Shown in pieces: positions 49,661 through 61,038 of a DNA stretch of 64,000 nucleotides. The stretch covers positions 113,307-177,306 of the forward strand of contig KV918912.1 of assembly GCA_002049455.2 (NCBI GenBank). The letters are read 5' to 3'. The stretch comes from Porphyra umbilicalis (lineage: Eukaryota > Rhodophyta > Bangiophyceae > Bangiales > Bangiaceae). Made by a program: the position numbers and the translations under genes. Every line of letters begins with the position of its first letter. Position 1 is the stretch's first letter. Under the pieces are notes generated by a model. The model was not told the origin of the DNA and searched no databases. It worked only from the letters and a program-made list of their open reading frames with translations.

Positions 49661-52600
49661 AAGTGGTAGCGAATGTCAATGTACTTCGTGCGCTTGTGCT
49701 CGAAGCCCGTTGTAGAACGTCGCGTCTCGTGGTCACCCGCCCAGTCGGCATCACCTAAGCCTTGAATAACACAGGAAGAGTTCTTGTCAAAGACCAGCCC
49801 CTTGTCCATAGAACCCTTGCCATACCGTAGAACACGCTTGATCGCCGCCCAATGCTCCTTGCCGTAGCACAAGACAATTCGTCCCAGCTTCTCGATGGCG
49901 AAGGCGAGGTCAGGACGCGTCCCAACAATCAGGTACGTTAGACTGCCGACGGTTTCGCGGTAGGGCAGCGCGTCGTCGCCCTCGTTGGCCTTGACAAGCT
50001 GCGGACCCACTTCCAGCGGCGTTCCGATCGGGTTGCACTTCGCCATCCCAAACTTCTCCAACACTTGCGCCGCGTACTTGCCCTACGCCAGCGTGAGGGT
50101 GCCCAACGCCTTGTCACCCCTTATCTCTAGCCCGAGGATGACCTTCGCCTCGCCCAGGTCCTTCATCTCAAAACGCTTGTGCAGAGCGTCTTTAATCTTG
50201 TAGATCGCCGCCAGGCTTGATGCCACCAAAAGAAGATCTTCAACGTACACCAGGACGATGATGATTTCGCCGTCATCCATCAGGAGGAAGAGGCATGCAT
50301 CCCAGTCGATGTAATCGAACCCCCGCGACTTGAGGAGGTCGTCGAGCTTAGCGTACCACATCTTGGGGGCTTGCTTCAGCTCATAGAGCGCTTGGAGGGC
50401 ACGAAACACCTCGCCAGGATACGTCAGATCGACATAGCCGTCTGGCTGCTCCATGTAGACCTCCTCGTCATGGTCGCCGTTGAGGAAGGCCGTCTTGACG
50501 TCCATCTGATGTAGCTCTCACCCGTTCGCCGCCGTCATCGCAAGGATGCATCGAATGGTGGTGAACTTGGCCACCGGCGCGAGCGTCTCGTTGAAGTCGA
50601 GCCCCTTGATCTGCCGGTTCCCCATGAAGCACAGGCGCGGCTCGTGCCTCGTCGTGTTGCTCCCGTTCTTGTCAACCTCGTTCTTGACCTTGTAAACCCA
50701 CTTGCCCTTCAGCACGCGTCGACTGGCCGGGCGGTCCGTCAAGCACCAAGTCTTGTTGTTGCGGATGGCTTCCATCTCCTCGTCCATAGCAATCTTCCAC
50801 TTAGTCAATTTTTGCCCTTGAACGGCTTGCCCATACGTCGTGGGCGCCTCGTGCGCAACCAGGCTCACCGGGCGCCAGTACCCGACGGGTGTTCGCCGCG
50901 CTCTGCCGCTACGACGCAGCGTGTCTTGAGAGCCGCCACAACCTTGATAGTTGTCCGCGGACTTATCAGATCCATCGTCTTGCTTGTCGTGCTTGTCGTC
51001 ATTGTCAGCATCTACGGCTTAGCTGTCGCTTGCAGAACGCAAGCCCCTCTCAACTTGGACGTTTTCGTCTCCGGGAAGGTCCTTTGCAACTTCTGCAACC
51101 TCGCTTACGTTCGTCTCGGCGAACACGACGCTTCGTGCCTTGACGCCCTTTCCGTTGTCGAGGATGACCTTGTACGCCCTGCTGCCGTCGGGATAGCCCA
51201 AGAAGACGCCCTTCGCCGCCTTGTCCACAAACTCGCCGTCGATATGACTCTTGTGCAGCACGACCCAGCATGTCGACCCAAAGACCCGCATGTGGCTTAC
51301 GTTGGGCTTATTCCCGGTTCACAGCTCAAAAGGCGTCTTGCCGACGGGAAGCGCCCGGCTCGTGACGCGGTTCTAGATGTACACCGCCGTCTTGGTGGCA
51401 TCCGCCCAAAGATCCTGATCGACGTCCTTGTGTCGCATCATGGTGCGAGCCATCTCCACGAGAACTCGGTTGAGCCGCTCAGCAACTCCGTTCTGCTGCG
51501 GTGTGTCGGGAACCGTGGTCGGTTGCGTCGTGCCGTTCTCATCGTGAGGAGCCTTGAATGCGTTCGACACGTACTCGCCGCCATTGTCGGAGTGCAGGAT
51601 CTTGATCTTGGTTCCCGTATGCAGCTGGGCCTTCGTCAGCCACTTTTTGTACTCACAGAGCAGAACGCTCTTTTTCTGCAGGAAGACCACGTCCGCCCAG
51701 CGGGAGAAGGCGTCGGTGAACGGGCCGAAGTAGAGCGCACCGCCACGCGACGGCTCTGACATTGCCCCGCCCAGGTCCGAGTGCACGAGCTGCAGGCGCT
51801 TGGTCACTCGGCCTCCTCCTGCACTAGGCATTGGCGTCATGGCCGCCTTCCCATACACGCACGGCTCGCAGACGTCCATGACAGCCATGGAAGAACACTT
51901 GGGTCCATTTATATCCTTGTTCTTCATCATCCGCTTAACGCCAGCCACGTTGACGTGCCCAAGGCGCTCATGACATCGCAGCAGAGAGGGCACCGCAGCA
52001 ACATCCGACAAAGGGGCCATGTACAGGTGGTAGGGCCCGCTCTTCCGCGTGCCGCACGCAGCAATCTTCTCGTTCATCTTGATGATCGTCTTACCGCCCT
52101 TGAATTGCACTTCATCCCCTTGCTCCTCCATCATGCCGACCGACATGAGGTTGACGCCCATTGTAGGATCATGGAGTACCTTCTCCAACTTGATCTTGCG
52201 CGTCTTGCCGTGAACGATGACATTGAGCACGACGGTTCCGACGCCCGCCGTGGCTACGGACCCCTTGTCACCCATCGTGACGCGGCGTCCCGTGGTCGTA
52301 TGGTAGTCGTCGAAGCACTTGCGCATCCAGCACGTGTGTGCAGACGCTGCAGAGTCCTCAAGCCACGACTCGGAGATGTCATCGGTGTCAGCTGCATTGC
52401 CCACCAGACAGATGGCGTCGTCGCTGTCGCTACCATCGTCAGCCGCAATCGCGGCCACCTTGTCCTGTCTCTGCTTCTTGGCCTTAAGCTCTGGGCAATC
52501 GTGAGAGATGTGCCCAAACTTATGACAGTAGTAGCACTCGATCTTGAAGAGGTCACCACGGCGGCCTTGACCTCGATGGTTGGCGCCGACGACTGCGATG

Positions 52601-53214
52601 TCGCCAATGCGCTTGGTCGACGGTGACTTGTCCGCCTGCCGCCACTCTTCCTGAAGCAAGCGGCTCTCGACAAAGTCGAGGCTCAGCTCGTTTTCACCCT
52701 TGGCGTCGAGAGCCACCAGCAGGTTCTCGTACTTGGACGTTCGCCCGTTGAGGACGCTCATGGCAACGTCCATCTCCGTCACCTCGCCGCCCATGGCCTT
52801 GAGGTTCTTGCCGAGGTTGCGCACGTGGTTGATGTAGCCCAGCATGCCCTCGCCGACGGTCATTTCGACAGTGTAGAACTCGCGTCGCGCCTTCATCATG
52901 TTCATTAAACTCTTGCGCTGGAAGACACCTTGCAGCGTCGACCACACTTCCGCCGTCGTCTTGAAGCCCGAAACGTGCTCGAGCTGCTCTGACCCAGGAG
53001 TGAGCCCGATGATGGCGGTCACCTTCGTGTCTAGACGCTTCCATAAAGCCAACTCGCGGTCTTTCGCGTCCGTCGGCTTTCCGTCTTCGTCAAGCATGTC
53101 ATCCAGGTCGCGCAGCGCGAGGACCATCTTCATATGCTGACGCCACTCGGTGAAGTTCGTCTCCGTCAACTTGTCGATTTTGATGCCGCCCATGCCGGAA
53201 GCGCCTCTGTCCAT
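49660..53214 (-). pseudogene. Copia A3 gag-pol, broken, same lesions as A2
   Basis: Reads leftward from ATG 53214: gag, CYYCHKFGHISHDC, LEDSAASAH protease site, integrase (CEPCVYGKA, VHSDLGGA, DNGGEYVSNAF, NGVAERLNRV), RT. In-frame stops at plus-strand 51373 (TAG), 51319 (TGA), 51019 (TAA) and 50518 (TGA) are at the same codons as in A2. RT box is YVED (about 50235-50246), again as in A2. A private stop lies near 50083. Confidence 0.93.
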
Positions 53215-53375
53215 GATGTCGTCTTGTCGTAGCGCCGGACCTTGCCGAGCCGTGCGCCTTGACCGTCACGTCCTTGAACCACCTTGACCTCATCCTCTTC
53301 GCACTTGCCGCGACCGCCGCGAAACCAGCCGGCACACCTTGTTCTTGTCACAGCCCCGGCTCTGGGCCCATAACC

Positions 53376-53792
53376 TGTTGAAACGCATTGGGGATAGGGG
53401 TTGGGGGACCACGGTGAAGTGGTTGAGTGGCTTGAGCTTGATTGTGTGTGTGCGAACGTGCTTTGTTGGTTGTCCTAAGGTTCGCCCGCCTCTCTCAGAC
53501 GAGAGCACCTCTCAAATAGTCCCCACCGGCCCAAGTTCTCCCCCCTCTGGTGCCCACAGCGACGCCCACGCCCTCGCACCACATCAAATCACTCACCAAA
53601 TGAAAAGCCACAACAGCAATGCGAAGATCACATCAAAACACGCCAAAAGTAACGCCCCAAGATGACCTAACACAAATGTATGCAACTTGACCACGTCTCG
53701 CGAATGTACCATGTGGGGTACCATAAGGGTCACCGACCATCATCCATACGCGAACCGCCAGTGGAGGCGGCAACGAGCATCACAGTCCAACA
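53376..53792 (-). repeat. 5' LTR of copia A3
   Basis: 417 bp, TGTTGAAACG...TCCAACA on the plus strand. The PBS complement CTGGGCCCATAACC lies at 53362-53375. Confidence 0.93.
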
Positions 53793-53815
53793 CGCGTAAC
53801 CCTGGGGTTGGGACC

Positions 53816-54301
53816 AAACAACCTGCTTTCTACGTGGTGACCGGCGCCGCAAGATCATCCCCTCGGGGTCCGTCGCCGCGCGTCTCGCCCGCCGCCCCCT
53901 CCGTGGCCAACTCTGGGGGTAGCGATATCGTCCCGCGCGACCCCGTGAAACACCGTGACATCCCCGAAGTCACCTTTGACCAACTGAACAGCATCCTCTC
54001 GGATCGTGTTTCACTGGGGTTGGCTTGCGTGGTGGCATGCGACCTCGGGGAGCTCCGCAGCTACACCATTGGGACATCGGTTACCGGCTTTTGGCACACC
54101 GTGGTTTCCCTCGGCGAGTCAAGCACCCAGTGGGCCTGTGACCACCTCGGACTCCCGCCCCGTCAAGTGGAGGAGCTGCTGCACTTCGTGGGTCGGCGTA
54201 ATACTCGCACGGGTCTCCTTCCTGAGGTCTGCGTGGCCGCCCGTGGGGCCGAATGCCGCCAGAAGCAACAGCGCGATCGCGACGTCTGCCAGGCTGACTA
54301 A
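53816..54301 (+). CDS. Hypothetical ORF beside copia A3
   Basis: The frame opens inside the A3 LTR (53687), but the non-LTR part starts after 53792. About 165 codons: a Ser/Pro-rich start, then an ordered stretch (IPEVTFDQLNSILSDRVSLG, ELRSYTIGTSVTGFWHTVVS, LGLPPRQVEELLHFVGRR). I do not recognise it. It could be a partial gag or a host gene fragment cut by A3. There is no ATG between the LTR and the ordered part, so as it stands it is probably a fragment. Confidence 0.35.
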   Translation, partial: KQPAFYVVTGAARSSPRGPSPRVSPAAPSVANSGGSDIVPRDPVKHRDIPEVTFDQLNSILSDRVSLGLACVVACDLGELRSYTIGTSVTGFWHTVVSLGESSTQWACDHLGLPPRQVEELLHFVGRRNTRTGLLPEVCVAARGAECRQKQQRDRDVCQAD

Positions 54302-55471
54302 CCGGCGCAGCGCCGCCGTGGTCCGCCCAGCTGCGGGTGGGATGGATCGTCGTCGGGCCATCGTTGACGAAGGGGGGTAGCTATGACAGAAGGGGGTTCA
54401 ATACTCCCGGAAGTCGTAGTTGCAGCCCATATTGTAGGGGGTCTCGTTGTGTCGACGGTTTTGAACGGCGCGTCAGCGACGAATCAACCCCACACGGGTC
54501 ATTTCCGTACCACCTTTAGTAGAGCTCCTTGTCCGTCGGTCCGAATCTCGATCACCTCTTGTGGTCCAACGTTCGACAGATCCGCGCCGGTCAGCCATCA
54601 CGTACCACCTCACCCACGAAACCGTCCGTGCGATCCGATGGCCATGGCCTGCCCCCGGGTCGCGCGGAGGACCACCGTTCCGCAGTATGGCAGAGACGGT
54701 CGCCACCACGGCTACGTGGCCCCCACCGGAACACGCGTCGTAACCAAAAGTCTGCCACGGTTCGAAACTTGAAAGCCACGTGTCCCGCATGAGAATTCTC
54801 TTAGGCGAGGATGTCGATGACAGACCCGTTTTTTTCGACTCGTAGGCCCACAAGCCGGATGTACAGGTGCACGTTGCGTCAGTCGAACCGGCTGGCTAAC
54901 AAAAGGCTGTGCTAATCGGGGAGATACCCCCATCAGCGGATACACGGGCGCAGCGTGCCGTCGTGCGCGACTTCATGGCCCACAAAGACCTTCCAGACGA
55001 GCTCCTTTCCCGTGTGCTGATGCTCTTCGGCGACCACGACGTTCTGGGGTATCTCGAGGTTCTGCAGGAACGTTTTTGGATCCCCCGGAGGGCCCGGCGG
55101 CGCCGAAACGTGGTCCTCTCTCACCGACTCCGGGTATTCGCTGATGCTCACTGAGAGAGTGCCCTCTCTGCGGGAAAAGACCTCATACGGTCCGATCGCG
55201 CAAGTCCCTAGCTTGTACACGGTCCGCGCATGGCCGTCCACGAATACCTAGTCCCCTGCGTGGACTTCCTTGTTGACCGGCCGAACGCGGGCGTCGTAGT
55301 TCCTCTTGTACCGCAGCTGTGCCAGCGTGAGGGACCGCCGTACCTTGTGGATCAGGTAACGTAACCGCGTTCGGATGACCTCGTGGAGGGCTCGTGGGCT
55401 GCCGTCCGTCTCCTTGGGTGTCGCGAAGCCAACCATACGCTCCACGGAGAGACTCCGTACCCGCTCGGGTG

Positions 55472-55713
55472 CAGGGGTTGTCAGCATACGGTTTTTTGGC
55501 CGTATCCATGCCGGAATACGGATAAAATCCGGAATATGTCGACGAATATTAGTCCATGATTGTCCATTTAAGAAAAAAAGAAAACCAACGGGAAGCTCTG
55601 CACGTCAATTTGTCAATATTCCCAGCTGCTGGCGCAATTTGATGTCGAATATAGTCGTTTTGTTTGCAATAACAGTAGCCCAAGATATCGGATATTTATC
55701 CTGACAACACCTG
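55472..55713. mobile_element. hAT MITE H1 copy 2 (242 bp)
   Basis: TSD CTCGGGTG at 55464-55471 and 55714-55721. Ends CAGGGGTTGTCAG and CTGACAACACCTG. Same orientation as copy 1. Confidence 0.95.
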
Positions 55714-56120
55714 CTCGGGTGTGAAGAGCTCGAGGGGCGCCACCCCGGTGCTCTGCTGACGCCGAGTGTTGCAAGCCAGCGTCAGCATCGACACGAGCCT
55801 TTCCCATCGGTCTTGGTGGTCTTTGACGAGCGTGCGCAGCTGCCCCACGATGGTCCGGTTGTACCGTTCCGCTTGGCCGTTAGTCTGTGGATGATACGTC
55901 GTGAAGTACCGGTTGGAGATCCCGAGGAGTGAAAAAACCGCTTGGAAGAACCTAGGACGGAACTGGAGGCCGTTGTCGGACAGCACCGTCGCTGGGGACC
56001 TGTACCCCGCAATCAATTAGTCCAGAAAGGATGCCGCGATGGTTACCGCGTCGATCCCCTGGAGAAGGACGGCTCGCGTCATCTTGAAGAGGAGATCCAC
56101 GATGATCGGCACGTGTTCAT

Positions 56121-56362
56121 CAGGGGTTGTCAGGATAAATATCCGATATCTTGGGCTACTGTTATTGCAAACAAAACGACTATATTCGACATCAATTTGC
56201 GCCAGCAGCTCGGGATATTGACATAGTGACGTCCAGAGCTTCCCGTAGGTGGTCTTTTTTTCTTCAATGGACAATCATGGACAAATATTCTGCGACTTAT
56301 TTCGGAATATATACGTTCTCTGGCCCGAATACTGCCAAAAAACCGTATTCTGACAACCCCTG
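56121..56362. mobile_element. hAT MITE H1 copy 3 (242 bp), reversed
   Basis: TSD GTGTTCAT at 56113-56120 and 56363-56370. Ends CAGGGGTTGTCAGGATAAAT and CTGACAACCCCTG. Opposite orientation to copy 2, so the two form an inverted pair 407 bp apart. Confidence 0.95.
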
Positions 56363-56699
56363 GTGTTCATTCTCCGCCGCCGTCCGGGAAAGGGGCCGGA
56401 GCAGGTCCATAAAGAGCTCCGTTAGCGGTTCCGTCGGGAGGAGAGTCTTCAGTTAGTCTGTCTTACGTCGCTTGCCGACGGGGATTCTTGCGCACTGAGT
56501 GCAGTTGGCCACGAAGTCGTAGACGTCTACCACGAGACACTCCCAATCAAACCACCGTCGCATGGACTTGTACATCTTCTTTGCCGTCGGCTGCCCTGCT
56601 TGCGGCGGGTAGTGCTCAGCAGTCCACGGGCCGCGTAATTCGGACAGGTTGTTCCTGCAGTAGGAGCGAGCCTAACTACCCCTCGCTTGCGTCCGTGTC

Positions 56700-57480
56700 C
56701 CACGTGTAGGATCCCATGCGCCGCGGTACGGCGACGATGGGTGCCTCAGCGTGCCGCCTCTTGAGCTCCTTGAACTCCCCCACCGCCTCTTCTGACAGCG
56801 TCGCCTAACGATTGGGCCTCTCGGAACTCGTCATTGCGGAAAGCGGCCGCGCCACTCGGTCTTAGTCATTGACGGATCTCCGATAGACGTTGCACATCCC
56901 GAGGAAACTGCGTATGTCCTTCTTGCACCGCGGGAGAGACGCCGTCTTGAGAAGGCGGACAGTCTTGTTTTGCACCTTCAGCCCCCCCCAGCCTACGATG
57001 TGGCCCAAATACTCCACCTCATCTTCAAACAAATGGCATTTGCTGACCGTGAGGGACACGCCCGCGCCACGAAGCGTCGCGAAGACCTCACTGAGGTGTT
57101 TTGCGTGCTCCTCTGCCATCTGCGAGGAGACGATGATGTTGTCGAGGTACACGAGGCAGCTCTTCCTTTTGAGTCCCCCAAGGATCAAAACGATGGCCCG
57201 GTGGAAGGTCGCCGGGGCGCTAGACAGACCAAAAAGAAGGCGGATATGGCGATAGGCTCCCCAGTGACTGACGAAGGTCGTCTTGTCGCGGTCCTCGTCC
57301 GCCAAGGGGATCTGCAAATAGACCGAGTTCGAGACGAGCACCGAAGACACCATGGCGTCTCAAAGGAAGTCAATACAGTCGTCCACACGTGGCAACGGGT
57401 TCACATCCCGTACCGTCATCTCGTTGACTTGGCGATAGTCCACGCAAAACCGCATCGTTCTGTCATGATTCGGGACCATC
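56700..57480 (-). pseudogene. Gypsy F reverse transcriptase, broken
   Basis: Minus strand: RFCVDYRQVNEMTVRDVNPL, then a stop near 57360, then LFGLSSAPATFHRAIVLIL, CLVYLDNIIVSS (YLDN where YLDD is needed), EVEYLGHIVG, IRSFLGMCNVYRR. RNase H is reduced to a start (YTWDTDAS near 56700), with the rest deleted before the integrase zinc finger. Predicted inactive. Confidence 0.85.
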
Positions 57481-57483
57481 TTC

Positions 57484-58860
57484 TCATTTGATCGTCTGCG
57501 TCTTTGGGGAGATGGTAGCCACGTTGTACCGCTGAGCGTCCCCCCCGAGGATGAGCGGTACGGACAACGCCTTGACCATCAGGTATTCAAACTCCATGGC
57601 GGTCCTGCCGACTTGAACGATCAGAAAACCCTCCGCGTTCACGTTGAGCAGCTGCCACGGGGCGCCACTCACTCAAGTCCGGGGAGGTGTCGGCGACGCG
57701 TACTCGATCCACCCCTCGGGCGGCATATACGCGCGAATCACGCTGAGTCCAGCGCTGGTGTGGACCACCGCCCGCGTGGAGATGGGGGTCTGCCTCGGTG
57801 CCAACTGGTGCGACGCTCCAATGTCAACATTCTCCTTCCGTAGCAGCAACAGCGTCCCCTTAACCGCCGACAGTATGGCCCACGACGACAGGGACATCAG
57901 GCCGAGACAGGTTACGTCGCGGTAGCCCCAGACGAGGAAAACGTGACGCGACGGGGGGCGACCGGGGAGTTGAGGCAAACAGGGGGGTTTGAATTTGATG
58001 GCAAAGCCACCCCCCGTAGGTGACTTTTGCCCCATGGCGCCCCTTAGCCGGGATTACCACGGGCAGGGGATCCCTCCCTTCCGTCTTCGTCGACTTCAAG
58101 CGGCCAAAAAGGTCGTCCCACAGCAGGGCCACGACGTAGGTGCGATCGGAGGCCGCGTTTGCCCCCGCGTTCCTCTGTCGAAGGAAGGTGCACCGCGCGG
58201 CTCTCACGATGGCGCGCTGCTTATCCGTCAAATATTTACAATCAGGCACCCTCTGACAGCGAATGCGGCACATGTAGCACAACAAGAGACCCGTCGGGGC
58301 CTTTCGCCGAGGGGTGCGCGCTGTTCCGGCCGCACGTAACCCTGGGGTACCCAACAGAGTCACCGCGACCATGTTGTGCGTCGCAGAGCTCTTCCCACGG
58401 GGGTTGAGGTGGTTTACCGAGAGGCCTCGGGGCCTCGTGGACGTTTGCCCCTTCCGCGATGATCTCTGAAGGGATATCCGGTTAGCCAATGCCATGACTT
58501 TGTCAGCGGCCCGATACTTCGCAGCCACGTAGATCGACAACTGTTGGTAGCTTCGTTTCGCCGAGTTGTACACAAAGGTATCCGTCCGTAGGTTTTTCGG
58601 TGGGCCCTGGATCAGCCGCTGTTCCATCGTTCCCTCAATGTGAATGTTGCCGTATAGCTCGGCGAGGCTCCATCGGCGTGCCGCAAAAGCGTCCACCCCC
58701 TGGTTGTCCACGCTAAGCTTGTTCTGCGCTAACCCCAAAGCGTGCGGCTCCGCGTAGATCAACAACGACGAATTCACCGCCGCGGGAAAGGCTCGAAGAG
58801 CCCCCTGTCCTCCTTCCATACCCGACCCCGGTAGGTTTAGAGTAAACCACGCCTTAGCGT
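57484..58860 (-). pseudogene. Gypsy F gag and protease region
   Basis: Gag part: KAWFTLNLPG, WSLAELYGNIHIEGTMEQRL, RTDTFVYNSAKRSYQQLSIY (reminiscent of gag tail helices), then a Cys-containing stretch CYMCRIRCQRVPDC that may be a degraded knuckle. Protease part: NVDIGASHQLAPR with a DTGAS-like site changed to DIGAS, and EFEYLMVKALSVPLILGGD (the PLILG flap motif). TGA near 57673 and a stop at 57860 separate the pieces. Confidence 0.7.
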
Positions 58861-59601
58861 CAGGGGCCGTTATGAAAAAAATGGCACTTTGATATGATGG
58901 ATAGATATAATCGGATACGTTCATATTCAAAAGAAACGAGCCCGATTTTACATACTCTTATTTGAATGGTACCGTCATTTAATGGCTCCAAAGAGGATAA
59001 ACACAAGTCCAATGACTTAGCCTGCGTAGGATGCAAGAATCAAACTAACTCAGACAACTTCACCTGCCAGGTGCATCACAATGCTTTGAGTCGAAATAAA
59101 AGACGGAGGTAAATGGTCGAAAAGTGCTGACCAGTGGGATAAAGCCTCAGGGCCGATCGTCGACAGTAAACAGTTGTGACAAACGTCGTGCGCGGTCCTC
59201 ATTGAAGGCCCACAAGCATCACAACGAGTATCAAGACTAAAGTCTTACCAAGATATATAGATGGACAAGAAAGCCGAAGCCCTTTGCCTCACATTGATCT
59301 TTGCACGCCCACTTCTGGTCACGGTCTGGCGTGGGCCGCATTCACAACTTGCAGCACCACTCGCTCTTCGTTTTTTCATGGCAACACGCCTTGAGAGTAC
59401 ATCCTGTCGGGCATACTTGTTCTGTATTCTGATATATTCTGGATAGAATCTGTATTCTTTTTCGTATCCCATTTATATCGGCTGCGGATACTTATCTTAT
59501 CCGTATTCAAGAATTTGCAAAAAAACTCGTGTCTCATTCAAAAAATGCGGGTGTTGAGTATATCTGAGTGGCCACAAAATTGGCAGATTCATCAGCCCCT
59601 T
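58861..59601. mobile_element. Possible degenerate hAT-like element (741 bp)
   Basis: Starts CAGGGGCCGTTATG, ends near CATCAGCCCCTT. Flanks CTTAGCGT (58853-58860) and TTCAGCGT (59602-59609) are an imperfect 8-bp duplication. Interior AT-rich like the elements at 8796 and 45215, with GTATTC/ATATCC words. No coding capacity. Sits in gypsy F gag. Confidence 0.6.
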
Positions 59602-59642
59602 TTCAGCGTTGCCCGCGAGGAATTAGGTAAATAGGTACACAC

Positions 59643-60209
59643 TGTAGCACCATTCGGCGGGGGGTGGCGCTGGCTGTGAGCGGGCGCGGCGTGGGAGGCG
59701 CAAGCGGACCCGGAAGCAGCAGGAAACACGGCTCACCCGCTGGCACCACGCGCGGGACGGACAACACACCGACGGGGCGCGCGCCGCGCGCCCAGCCACG
59801 CCGGGCCCGCCCGTGGGCGGCGGGCGCGGAGGGCGGCCGCCGCCCCCGCGTGGCCGCACCACGGGCTGCCCCGTCAGGGCGGTGTGCGTGGCCCAAATTT
59901 CCCCCTCGTCTCTACTTTCTGCCTCGCGGGACTTGTCTTGCATGACATTTAGTAGTATTGGTTGGTTGGCGGTGCGGGCCAGTTCCGATAAGGGGAATTG
60001 GGCCCGCACGTCGGTCTCCGCCCTTATGAGGACGAAGGGCGACGACGGTGGGAGGCACCTTCGTCGCCGGCAAGTAAACCGTGCCTTTTGTCTTGTACCT
60101 TTGGAGTCCCTTTTTCCCGGATCGGGTGATCCTATGGGGGGCACTTTCTTTGGACGGCACCGGTGGGATACTTCCCTCTTCTGGCTCGTGGCTCTGGGGT
60201 TGTGCTTCA
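59643..60209 (+). repeat. 5' LTR of gypsy B2
   Basis: Ends TGTAGCAC and GTGCTTCA (inverse with one mismatch). Hairpin at 60038-60068 with one stem mismatch. Followed after one base by TTGGCGCTTCGGGTGAGAC, the PBS. Confidence 0.75.
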
Positions 60210-60330
60210 TTTGGCGCTTCGGGTGAGACTATTGGTCTACGCTCGGTCGCACGCCCCCCGGCCCCGATCTCGAGGTTGTACCGGCTCGTTGGAGGATCGC
60301 ATCAAGGCACGCGTCGCGTCCACCGGGGCC

Positions 60331-60900
60331 ATGGACCGCGTCGCTTTCTCTTCTTCTTCCTCGTTTGTTGCCGGGGGCACCCCCATCGTGGTCGTTAGCG
60401 ACGGTGACGTCGCCGCGGTCGCCGGGGCCCGGGCAGACGGACGGGGCGGGTTTCCGTCCTTGCCAGACCTCATTGCCCTGGGGCGAGGGCGCCCGGCGGC
60501 GTCGACGGCAGGAGGTGGTTTGGTGGCGACGGTGCACGGCACGTCGCCCTTTGATCCCGACCACGCGCATCACGCGGCGACCGACCGCGTCGTCGCCTCA
60601 GATCTGGGGCTGATGGAGACAGCGTCCCAACGGGGTCCGGGGGGGCCCGCGAACACCCCCCGGGACCCGAGGCGCCAGGGCAGCGTTTCCGCGCCTCCAC
60701 GGTGCCAGGACGGAGCAGGGCTCGGCCCGGCTCCGTCCTGCGCGGCACGCCGACGGGCAGACGCCACGACAGCAGAAGTTGACACTACGGAGGCGAAGGA
60801 GACGTTCTCCGCATGGGCGGCGGCGCGGGCTGGGCGTCGCCGCGGGGCCTTGCCTCCAACGGACGGTAGTGCGGCTCAGATGGGGACCCGCACCGGGTAG
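60331..60900 (+). CDS. Gypsy B2 leader/gag N-terminal ORF
   Basis: 189 residues from ATG 60331 (MDRVAFSSSSSFVAGGTPIV), Ala/Gly/Arg-rich, ending TAG 60898. No domain. By position just after the PBS it is the N-terminal part of gag; the recognisable gag core follows in the next frame. Confidence 0.5.
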   Translation: MDRVAFSSSSSFVAGGTPIVVVSDGDVAAVAGARADGRGGFPSLPDLIALGRGRPAASTAGGGLVATVHGTSPFDPDHAHHAATDRVVASDLGLMETASQRGPGGPANTPRDPRRQGSVSAPPRCQDGAGLGPAPSCAARRRADATTAEVDTTEAKETFSAWAAARAGRRRGALPPTDGSAAQMGTRTG

Positions 60901-61038
60901 CACGTGCGCTCCGCGCGCGGATCTCGGCGGTCGACCGGGCGTCGCCCAGAGACGGCAGCCGACACGACCAAGTCGCGGCTGCTCATGGCGGAAATGCGGC
61001 AGGAGCTCGGGGAGCTCTGCCGCCTACGCGACTAAATT

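Larger units (their letters stand above)
49660..53792 (-). mobile_element. Ty1/copia element A3, 3'-truncated, minus strand
   Basis: 5' LTR at the right (53376-53792), PBS, gag-pol very similar to A2. It ends at the left inside RNase H with no 3' LTR. Compared with A2 it also has an internal deletion of about 85 codons (STTGF joined directly to EHKRTKYIDIRYHF). No TSD is recognisable. Confidence 0.92.
54900..56640 (-). pseudogene. Gypsy F integrase and chromodomain remnants
   Basis: Pieces on the minus strand: zinc-binding CTQCARIPVGKRRKTD, core start TELFMDLLRPFPGR, then after MITE copy 3 the second Asp (VLSDNGLQFRPRFFQAVFSL) and catalytic Glu (NGQAERYNRTI). After MITE copy 2 the C-terminal tail LAQLRYKRNYDARVRPVNKEV, then WKVFVGHEVAHDGTLRPCIR followed by WWGY, which fits a chromodomain. 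Broken by stops and by both insertions. Confidence 0.75.
54470..59642 (-). mobile_element. Decayed chromodomain gypsy element F, minus strand
   Basis: Reading leftward: gag (58930-57860), protease region (57835-57484), RT (57476-56862), a shortened RNase H, zinc-finger/integrase (56640-55700), chromodomain-like end (about 55000-54900, IRWWGY). Many stops and frame changes. Contains hAT MITEs at 55472 and 56121 and a third hAT-like element at 58861. The right side is cut by the gypsy B2 LTR at 59643. No LTR of its own seen; the left limit is approximate. Confidence 0.78.

Noticed and set aside
53798-58350. CGTAACCCTGGGGT near 53797 and near 58336 as possible LTR or element ends
   Set aside because: The second copy is within gypsy F gag coding and the similarity stops after about 15 bases. 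No TSD or TG/CA ends.
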